From Pedosphaera sp. (lineage in GTDB: Bacteria > Verrucomicrobiota > Verrucomicrobiia > Limisphaerales > SXTU01), in the NCBI GenBank assembly GCA_009695395.1, contig SIBB01000156.1, positions 1-7,785 on the forward strand: a stretch of 7,785 nucleotides of DNA, written 5' to 3'. Below, piece after piece: positions 1 through 6,600 of the stretch (within the stretch, counting starts at the first letter, position 1; the number at the start of each line of letters is the position of its first letter). The notes under the pieces were generated by a model. That model searched no databases and was not told the DNA's origin. It saw only the letters and a program-made list of their open reading frames with translations. The position numbers and the translations under genes are program-made.

Positions 1-2
1 AA

Positions 3-1193
3 CTGGAGTCGCACGACATCGTCATCCGCCACCTGCGCTTCCGGCGCGGCGAGACCTGGGTGGGCGACCGCAACGACTCCATCGGCGGCAACCCGACCGG
101 CAATATCATGATTGACCACGTCTCCGCGAGTTGGGGCCTCGACGAGAACATGTCCATGTATCGCCACATGTATCAGCCGCCCGACGGCAGCAAGGAGCTG
201 AAACTTCCGACTGTCAACATCACCATCCAAAACTCCATCTTCAGCGAAGGCTTGAACACGTATCACCACGCGTTCGGCAGCACGATTGGTGGGCTGAACA
301 GCACCTTCCATCATAACCTTTGGGCCTGTAACACCGGCCGCAATCCCAGCGTGGGCATGTATGGCGACTTCACCTTCGCCAACAACGTTCTCTTCAACTG
401 GGTCCACCGCACCGTGGACGGCGGCGACCACCGCAGCGAGTTCAACATCATCAACAACTACCTCAAGCCCGGCCCCGCCACACCGCGCGGCCAGCCCATT
501 GCCTATCGCCTGCTCAAGCCCGAGTCCGAGCGCAGCAAGACAGTTTTCGACAACTTCGGCAAAGCCTACGTCACCGGAAACGTGGTCGAGGGCAACGACC
601 GCGTGACAAAGGACAACTGGGACGGCGGCGTTCAACCCGGCTCGAAAGCCCCCGTCGCCGAAGTGCTGCCGAGCATTCGCCTCGCGAAACCCCTTGCGCA
701 CGCGCCGCTGCAAATCCAGCCCGCGCAAGACGCCTTCGCCACCGTCCTCGCGAACGCCGGTGCCACCTTGCCCAAGCGCGACGCGGTGGATGAACGCATC
801 GTCCGCACCGTCCGCACCGGCCAAGTGACGGCTAAGCCGGGCGACCTTTCTACGTTGGAAACGGACTTGGCCCGCTACGGCTACCAGAAGAACACCGTCG
901 CCGAGCTCACCCGGCTCATCCCGCTCGGCATTATCACGCACCCCTCGCAAGTCGGCGGCCACTCCGATTACAAAGGCACGCCGCGCAAAGACTCCGACCA
1001 CAATGGCCTGCCCGACGACTGGGAGACGAAACACTTCGGCCTCACCGGCGTGGACCCAAACGCCGACGCCGACGCCGACGGCTACACGAACATCGAGGAG
1101 TTCCTCAACGGCACCGACCCCCGCCGCGCCGTGGACTACACGAAGCTCGCGAACAACGTGGATGCGCGGACGCGCGCGCCGCAGCCGAAGTGA
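3..1193 (+). CDS. Pectate lyase, PL1-like, 5'-truncated by the window
   Basis: Secreted right-handed beta-helix lyase that would cleave polygalacturonate by Ca-dependent beta-elimination. The frame is open from base 3, so the signal peptide and early coils lie upstream; numbering here counts the codon at base 3 as residue 1. Visible family features are VIRHLRF near residues 7-13, IDHVSASWGLDE with the Asp-His pair at residues 38-39 (Ca-site region), and FHHNLWACNTGRNP, whose Arg113 matches the catalytic Arg of the PL1 FHHN...RNP motif. Asn-rich beta-helix turns follow. The C-terminus (about 330-368) has DSDHNGLPDDW and DPNADADADGY, a thrombospondin type 3/EF-hand-like Ca-binding tail common on secreted lyases of planctomycetes and verrucomicrobia; GCCGAC is repeated three times there. 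The TGA stop overlaps the GTG of the next gene. Family assignment is by motif reading; substrate is inferred. Confidence 0.9.
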   Translation: MESHDIVIRHLRFRRGETWVGDRNDSIGGNPTGNIMIDHVSASWGLDENMSMYRHMYQPPDGSKELKLPTVNITIQNSIFSEGLNTYHHAFGSTIGGLNSTFHHNLWACNTGRNPSVGMYGDFTFANNVLFNWVHRTVDGGDHRSEFNIINNYLKPGPATPRGQPIAYRLLKPESERSKTVFDNFGKAYVTGNVVEGNDRVTKDNWDGGVQPGSKAPVAEVLPSIRLAKPLAHAPLQIQPAQDAFATVLANAGATLPKRDAVDERIVRTVRTGQVTAKPGDLSTLETDLARYGYQKNTVAELTRLIPLGIITHPSQVGGHSDYKGTPRKDSDHNGLPDDWETKHFGLTGVDPNADADADGYTNIEEFLNGTDPRRAVDYTKLANNVDARTRAPQPK

Positions 1194-3097
1194 ACTCCCC
1201 CCTCTGTGTCCGTCCCGCCTCTGCGGTGCTCCGCAGTCTGATTGCACCGCAGGGCCGGGACGGACGCAGAGATTCATTGAAGAGCAGCCCCGCTCTCCAT
1301 CGGTTCCATGCGTCCCATCCGTCGCATCATCTCCTTCTCGCGCTCCTGCTTTTCGCCACCACCGCTTGCGCCGCCGACTTCCTCCTCCCCGCCGCCCCGC
1401 TCCGCTCCGACCTCGCCCGCTTCAACGCCCTCGACACCGAGGCCGTCACAAATCACATCCCGAACGCCGCCGCCGCCGACTTCCTCGCTGCGAATGCCCC
1501 GCGCTTCGACTGCCCCGACCGCGAGTTGGTCGAGATTTGGCACTTCCGCTGGTGGACCTTCCGCAAGCACCTCAAGCACACGCCCGACGGCTTTGTCGTC
1601 ACCGAGTTCCTCACGCCCGTGAAGCACGCGGGCGCGCACAACACCATCAGTTGCGCCACCGGCTTCCACCTCGCCGAGGGCCGCTGGCTGCGCGCCCCGC
1701 GCTTCCTCGACGACTACACGCGCTTCTGGCTGCGCAGCGCGAACGGCAAGCCCCAGCCGCACTTCCACAAGTTCAGCAGTTGGTTCGCCGCCGCCGTGTG
1801 GGACCGCGCGTGCGTCACCGGCGACTTCGCGTTCGCTCTCGGCCTGCTCGACGACCTCGTCGCCGACTACCGCGTCTGGGAAGCCGAGCGCCGCCGTCCC
1901 GACGGACTCTTCTGGCAGCACGATGTGAAGGACGGCATGGAGGAATCCATCTCCGGCTCGCGCACCGCCCAGCAACCGCGCCCGACCATCAACAGCTACA
2001 TGACCGCCAACGCCCGCGCCCTCGCCGCGATGGCCACGCACGCGGGCCGCGCCGACTTGGCGAAAGAGTTCTCCGCCAAAGCCGACGAGCTTCACCGCCT
2101 CACGCTGGCCAAGCTGTGGGACAACGAGGCGAAGTTCTTCAAAGTCCGCCTCGCCGCCGCCGGCCCCGTAGCGCAGGCTTCCAAGTCTTCTGTCTCGCCG
2201 ATTTCCAAACCGGCAGCAGCCACGACCGCATCACCCACTTCCCCTTCGCCGAGGGCTTCCCTCTCATTAGCACCCGGCTTCAGCCGGCTGTCCGCCGCGC
2301 GCGCCGGGGAAACCGTTTCAACGGTTTTCCCTCCGCAGCCCACCTTCTCCCCCGCCCGCGAAGCCATCGGCTACGTCCCGTGGATGTTCCACCTGCCCGA
2401 CTCGCGCCACGCCGATGCCTGGCTTCAGTTCACCGACCCCGCCGGCTTCCGCGCCCCCTTCGGCCTCACCACCGCCGAGCGACGCCACCCCGCCTTCCGC
2501 ACCCACGGCACTGGAAAGTGCGAATGGGACGGCCCCGTCTGGCCCTTCGCGACTTCGCAAACCCTCCTCGCACTGGCGAACTTCCTCCGTTCCGAAGGCG
2601 CGCGGACGCCCACGTCCGCAGCCGCAGCCGTCCCGCAAACAACTGCTGCGGACGTAGGCGTCCGCGCTCCAATACTGCCCACCCGCGCCGACTACCTCAC
2701 CGCCCTCCTCACCTACACCCGCAGCCACCGCATGAACGGCCAGCCCTACCTCGGCGAATACCACGACGAAACCACCGGTGCCTGGCTCAAGGGCAACCAC
2801 GAGCGCAGCCGCCATTACAACCACTCCCTCTTCGCCGACATCGTCATCACCGGCCTCGTCGGCCTCACGCCGCGCGCCGACGACACGGTCGAAATCCACC
2901 CGCTCCTCCCCGACGGCGCGTGGGATTGGTTCGCACTCGACGCCATCCCCTACCACGGCCGCACGCTCACGATTCTCTGGGACAAGACCGGCGCGCATTA
3001 CAGAAAGGGCGCTGGCCTCCGCGTCTTCGCCGATGGCAAACTCCTCGCCACAACCAACCGCCTCACCCGCATGACCGCCACGTTGCCCTCCAAATGA
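1190..3097 (+). CDS. Secreted MGH1-type (alpha/alpha)6-barrel glycoside hydrolase
   Basis: 635 residues from GTG 1190, which overlaps the upstream stop (GTGA). An alternative is TTG 1277 (606 residues), placed just after a palindromic repeat and closer to the signal peptide. The hydrophobic stretch at 47-61 (HHLLLALLLFATTACA) precedes the mature protein. The barrel contains an EIWHFRWWTFRKHL helix (115-128), DGMEESISGSR (248-258, candidate acid region), REAIGYVPWMFHLP (390-403), EWDGPVWPFATSQ (445-457), GEYHDETTG (522-530) and RSRHYNHSLFAD (539-550, candidate base region). A beta-rich end follows (565-633). This pattern fits the mannosylglycerate-hydrolase-like group related to GH63/GH37; the real substrate is unknown, and catalytic residues are candidates only. 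Residues about 322-389 and 470-496 are low-complexity Ala/Ser/Pro stretches encoded by palindromic repeats and interrupt the fold in loops. No Shine-Dalgarno is convincing, so the start is uncertain. Confidence 0.85.
   Translation: MNSPLCVRPASAVLRSLIAPQGRDGRRDSLKSSPALHRFHASHPSHHLLLALLLFATTACAADFLLPAAPLRSDLARFNALDTEAVTNHIPNAAAADFLAANAPRFDCPDRELVEIWHFRWWTFRKHLKHTPDGFVVTEFLTPVKHAGAHNTISCATGFHLAEGRWLRAPRFLDDYTRFWLRSANGKPQPHFHKFSSWFAAAVWDRACVTGDFAFALGLLDDLVADYRVWEAERRRPDGLFWQHDVKDGMEESISGSRTAQQPRPTINSYMTANARALAAMATHAGRADLAKEFSAKADELHRLTLAKLWDNEAKFFKVRLAAAGPVAQASKSSVSPISKPAAATTASPTSPSPRASLSLAPGFSRLSAARAGETVSTVFPPQPTFSPAREAIGYVPWMFHLPDSRHADAWLQFTDPAGFRAPFGLTTAERRHPAFRTHGTGKCEWDGPVWPFATSQTLLALANFLRSEGARTPTSAAAAVPQTTAADVGVRAPILPTRADYLTALLTYTRSHRMNGQPYLGEYHDETTGAWLKGNHERSRHYNHSLFADIVITGLVGLTPRADDTVEIHPLLPDGAWDWFALDAIPYHGRTLTILWDKTGAHYRKGAGLRVFADGKLLATTNRLTRMTATLPSK
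1202..1271. repeat. 70-bp palindrome, copy 1 (27-16-27)
   Basis: Arms 1202-1228 and 1245-1271 pair at 24 of 27 positions around a 16-base loop. The right arm carries CGGGACGGACGCAGAG. A second copy with the same geometry lies at 3566-3635. It sits at the 5' end of gene 2, between GTG 1190 and the signal peptide, and is read in frame. The GCAGAG/CTCTGCGT style resembles repeats common in intergenic DNA of several phyla (from memory). Confidence 0.85.
1296..1331 (+). repeat. 9-bp tandem repeat, copy 1 (about 4 units)
   Basis: Units are tccatcggt, tccatgcgt, cccatccgt and cgcatcatc, exactly nine bases apart. In gene 2 they encode the His-rich n-region just before the hydrophobic core of the signal peptide. 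The same unit recurs at 4114-4158. Confidence 0.7.
2167..2216 (+). repeat. TTCCAA double-hairpin repeat, copy 1
   Basis: It begins CGTAGCGCAG and holds two small hairpins, each with TTCCAA at its centre. The first hairpin has decayed arms and the second has arms GCCG and CGGC. It lies inside gene 2 and is read as VAQASKSSVS, the same phase used by the copy at 7088 in gene 4. It forms the first half of the repeat-derived loop in the hydrolase. Confidence 0.85.
2263..2331 (+). repeat. GCTTCAGC hairpin repeat, partial copy
   Basis: It starts CTCATTAGCACC, then a CCGGCTTCAGCCGG hairpin, a diverged GC-rich spacer and a second hairpin GAAACCGTTTCAACGGTTT. It corresponds to the left half of the element at 5361-5505. 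It is read in gene 2 as SLAPGFSRLS, the same phase as the copy in gene 3 (SLAPGFSRVS). Confidence 0.85.
2597..2670. repeat. GGAG/GCGGACG inverted pair inside gene 2
   Basis: Arms 2597-2621 and 2646-2670 are 25 bases each and pair with two mismatches. Each arm is itself a hairpin: GCGGACGCCCACGTCCGC on the left and GCGGACGTAGGCGTCCGC on the right. The right arm, read in reverse, begins GGAG; the left has GGCG. Single arms recur at 3111 and 7061. It is translated as an Ala/Thr-rich loop at residues about 470-494 of gene 2. Confidence 0.85.
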
Positions 3098-3110
3098 ACC
3101 GCCGCCAACC

Positions 3111-3135
3111 GGAGCGCGGACGCCCATGTCCGCAG
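3111..3135 (+). repeat. GGAG/GCGGACG hairpin, single copy after ATG 3094
   Basis: GGAGC followed by GCGGACGCCCATGTCCGC and AG. One base differs from the copy at 7061. It starts 17 bases after ATG 3094 and is read ERGRPCPQ, the phase also used in gene 4. Confidence 0.8.
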
Positions 3136-3190
3136 TCGGGCGTGCCCAACCCCGCCCTCGCAGAACACACCGAGCCAGCACCCCAACGTG

Positions 3191-3401
3191 GTGCCGGAAT
3201 ACAGCCCAGGGTTGGCGCAGCGCAGCGGAGCCTACCCTGGGTTAAGGACCAAATGGATTTGTGTCCTGAAGGGGCACCGGAGCTTGGTATGGCGAAGCAC
3301 GGTTCCGCCGCCCCTTCAGGGCGGAAGCCTTCTTCCGCGACGGCTACCCAAGGTAGCGCAGCGCGCAACCCTGGGCTCTATTCCAGTGCCCCGGTGGGGC
3401 A
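3191..3401. repeat. Compound nested inverted repeat between genes 2 and 3
   Basis: The outer arms 3196-3214 and 3366-3384 pair at 18 of 19 positions (GGAATA...CCCAGGGTTG). Inside the left arm region is a hairpin with CCCAGGGT (3205-3212) and ACCCTGGG (3234-3241). In the centre CCTGAAGGGGC (3265-3275) pairs perfectly with 3310-3320. A short perfect palindrome TGCCCCGGTGGGGCA lies at 3387-3401. No T-run follows any stem, so an intrinsic terminator is not supported. It looks like a larger dispersed repeat, different from the GTAG/GGAG families. Confidence 0.75.
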
Positions 3402-3565
3402 CAACGAACACCGGGAGACTGCCGTTGTGAGCACGCTCCATCTGCTTTTCCCGTCCGACATTTCCCGCTCGGCACTTCAAGCGAGAGACTCCTCACGTCG
3501 TCGCCTACGCCCATTTCAGTTCTCCCCATTCGCTTGCCCCCACTCGATTGCCCTCCTCTTCGCCC

Positions 3566-3635
3566 CTCTGCGTCTGTCCCGGCTCTGCCGTGCAAATGGC
3601 ATTTCTTCCACCGCAGAGGCGGGACGGACGCAGAG
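3566..3635. repeat. 70-bp palindrome, copy 2 (27-16-27)
   Basis: Arms 3566-3592 and 3609-3635 pair at 24 of 27 positions, again with a 16-base loop but with unrelated loop sequence. It ends five bases before TTG 3640, directly ahead of the gene 3 signal peptide. This is the same relation that copy 1 has to gene 2. Confidence 0.85.
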
Positions 3636-3639
3636 AAGT

Positions 3640-6600
3640 TTGGCGCAGAGAATCATCCTGCTTCTCTGCCTCCTCTTCACTCACTCCGCCCTCGCCGCTC
3701 CCAAGCCCCTGCCCATCATCTCCCTCGCCCCCGACGGCAAGCTCACCTACGACCTCGACCAGCGCGGCAACCGCCCGCCCGACTTCTCCACCTGCGGCTA
3801 CGCTGGCCAAGACCGCCCCATCCCCGACGCCCCCATCCGCCTCGTCATCGCGGCGCAACCCGGCGATGCCACCGCCCGCATCCAGCGTGCGATTGACCAC
3901 GTCGCCACGCTCGCGCCCGACACGAACGGCCTGCGCGGCGCCATCCTCCTGCTGAAAGGCCGCCACGAAATCCACGGCGCGCTGCACCTGCGCGCGAGCG
4001 GCATCGTGTTGCGTGGCCAAGGCCCGACCGCGAACGGCACCGTGCTCATCGCCGCCGGTCTCGACCGCCGCACGCTCATTCAAATCGCCGGCCTCCCCGA
4101 CCGCACCACGAGGCCCATCGGTCCCATCCAACCCATTCAACTCCTTCAGCCCATTGGAGGAATCGCGGACCCACTCGTGTCCGTCGGCAGCACCACGCTC
4201 CGCCTCCCCACCGCCACCGGCCTCGCCCCCGGCACGCGCCTCCTCATCACCCGCCCCAGCACGAAGGAATGGATTGCCCGCCTCGGCATGACCGACTTCG
4301 GCGGCGGCGACGGCGACTGGCGGCTAACCTGGCGACCCGGCACCCGCGATCTAATCTGGGACCGCACCATTACGAGCATCAGCGGCGACCGCGTCACGCT
4401 TGACGCCCCCATCACCACCGCCCTCGAAACCGAGTTCGGCGGCGGCACCGTCGCGACCTACTCTTGGCCCGGTCGCGTGGAAAACATCGGCATCGAAAAC
4501 CTCCGCCTCGAATCCGCGCACGACCCGAAGAACGCGAAGGACGAGAACCATTCATGGTTTGCCATCACGATGGAGCACGCGCGCGACGCGTGGGTCCGCC
4601 AAGTCACGTTCCAGCACTTCGCCGGTTCCGCCGTCGCGCTCTTCGAGAGCACCTCGCGCGTGACGGTGCAGGATTGCCTTTCACTCGCGCCCGTGTCTGA
4701 GGACGCCGGCGGTCGTCGCAACACCTTCTTTACCGCCGGCCAGCAAACGCTCTTCCTCCGCTGCTGGGCCGAGCGCGGGCGGCACGACTTCGCGGTCGGC
4801 CACTGCGCCGCTGGCCCGAACGCCTTTGTGCAATGCGAGTCGTCGCAGCCCACGCGCGACAGCGGGGCCATCGAGAGTTGGGCCAGCGGCACGCTCTTCG
4901 ACAGCGTGTCGGTGGACGGCAACAACCTGAGCTTCGCCAATCGCGGCAGCGCCGGGCAGGGCGCGGGCTGGTCCGCCGCGAACTCCGTCTTCTGGAATTG
5001 CACCGCTGCGCTCATCCGCTGCGCGAACCCGCCCGTCGCGCAGAACTGGGCTTTCGGCAGTTGGTCCGAGTTCGAGGGCGACGGCGTGTGGCGCAGCTCG
5101 AACGAGTTTGCCAAGCCGGAGAGTTTGTTCGCCGCTCAACTCAAAGACCGCCTCGGCCCCGCCGCCGTCGCGCGCCTGGAACTCTTCCTGCGCGGCTCCG
5201 GCGATTCGAGCACCAACCCCTCGCTCGAACTCGCCGTCCGCCTCACCGTCGCCGCCCGCGGAACCTTCCCGCAGTTGAAGGACTACATCGCGAACGCCCC
5301 GCAGCGCGCGCCCATCCCGAGCGAGCCGGGCAACGCGAAGCGCATCGAAGACCTGCCCCTCTCATTAGCACCCGGCTTCAGCCGGGTGTCCCCGTCCGCC
5401 GGAGCGCGAGAAACCATTTCAACGGTTTCGCCGAGGGGGGAAGCCGTTAAAACGGCTCCACACGTCGCGCCGCTCAACACCGGGCTGAAGCCCGGTGCTA
5501 ATGAGATAACGGCTACGAGCGCTGCCGTTGCAGACGCGACCGCCGCCGCACTCCCCCCCCATTCCCCATTCCCCATTCCCCATCCCCTCCGCCTTTCCGT
5601 GACCAACGGCTGGTTCGTCTGCGACGGCAAACTCCTTATCGGACAGACCGCCGAAGTCGCGTGGTGGCGCGGCAACGCGCGCGTCGCCGAGGCCACGAAC
5701 TTCGGCACTGCCCTCACGCGCTTCGTCCCCGGTCGCCCCGGCCCCGGCTTCACCGACGACCTGCCGCAGCTCGCCGACACGATGGCCCGCAGCGCCGTCG
5801 CCGCGCTCAACCACAACTACGGTCTCTGGTATGACCGCCGCCGCGACGACCACCAACGCGTCCGCCGCGCGACCGGTGATGTCTGGCCACCCTTCTACGA
5901 GCAGCCCTTCGCCCGCACCGGCAGCGGCACCGCGTGGGACGGCCTCAGCCGCTACGACCTCACGCAGTTCAACCCGTGGTATTGGAGCCGCCTCCGCGAG
6001 TTCGCGGCGCTTGCCGAGACGCGCGGCCTCGTGCTGTTCCACCAAAACTATTTTCAGCACAACATCCTCGAAGCCGGCGCGCACTGGACCGACTCGCCGT
6101 GGCGTCCGGCGAACAACATCAACCAGACTGGCTTCCCCGAGCCGCCGCCTTACGCCGGCGACAAACGCATCTTCCTCGCGGAGCAATTCTACGACGTGAC
6201 GAATCCCGTCCGCCGCGAACTGCACCGCCGCTACATCCGCCAGTGCCTCGACAACTTCGCCGGCCAGCCCAACGTCATCCAGTTCACCAGCGCCGAGTTC
6301 ACCGGCCCGAAACACTTCGTCGAGTTCTGGCTTGATACGATTGCGGAGTGGAAGACCGACCGTAGCCGCCGAGGTGAGGAGGCGGATGCCTCGAACGCCC
6401 AAGCCGCCCGCCTCCTCACCTCGGCGGCTACGCTCGTGGCCTTGAGCACCACGCGCGATGTCCAAGACGCCATCCTCGCCGACGCGAAACGCGCCGCGCT
6501 CGTAGACGTGATTGACCTGCGCTACTGGTGGCAGACGGACAAAGGCGACTTCACCCCGCCCGGCGGCCAAAACCTCGCCCCGCGCCAGTTCGAGCGGCAG

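Larger units (their letters stand above)
3094..3639 (+). other. Gap between genes 2 and 3: repeat-filled, open in frame with gene 3, with a possible ancestral ATG
   Basis: An ATG at 3094 overlaps the stop of gene 2 (ATGA) and its frame runs without a stop for 182 codons into the signal peptide of gene 3. The first residues are MNRRQP, a plausible positively charged signal-peptide n-region. After that come a GGAG hairpin (3111-3135), a large compound inverted repeat (3191-3401) and a 70-bp palindrome (3566-3635). Bases 3402-3565 hold nothing I recognise. The 182 residues resemble no domain and would bury the signal peptide, so either translation restarts downstream (GTG 3427, TTG 3640) or the extension is a by-product of repeat insertion. 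No Shine-Dalgarno precedes the ATG. No clear promoter or U-tract terminator is visible. Confidence 0.5.

Noticed and set aside
1308..1622. ATG 1308 frame (MRPIRRIISFSRS...) as the true gene 2 start with a frameshift
   Set aside because: It begins like a signal peptide, but turns into Ser/Pro-rich sequence, while the 1190 frame carries its own signal peptide and is continuous into the hydrolase.
3191..3401. Intrinsic terminator after gene 2
   Set aside because: The stems are strong, but none is followed by a T-run and the structure is a nested repeat.
3402..3565. Promoter for gene 3
   Set aside because: I found no convincing -35/-10 pair with proper spacing in this stretch; it is GC-rich without a clear signal.
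1003..3639. A 2012-codon open frame from 1003 to 7041 as a single giant gene
   Set aside because: Before 3094 it overlaps genes 1 and 2 in another frame and encodes Arg/Pro-rich sequence with no domain. It is a shadow of GC-rich codon bias; only the part from about 3640 has family features.
5361..5505. CRISPR array
   Set aside because: The repeated blocks are hairpins in inverted, not direct, order and there are no regular spacers.
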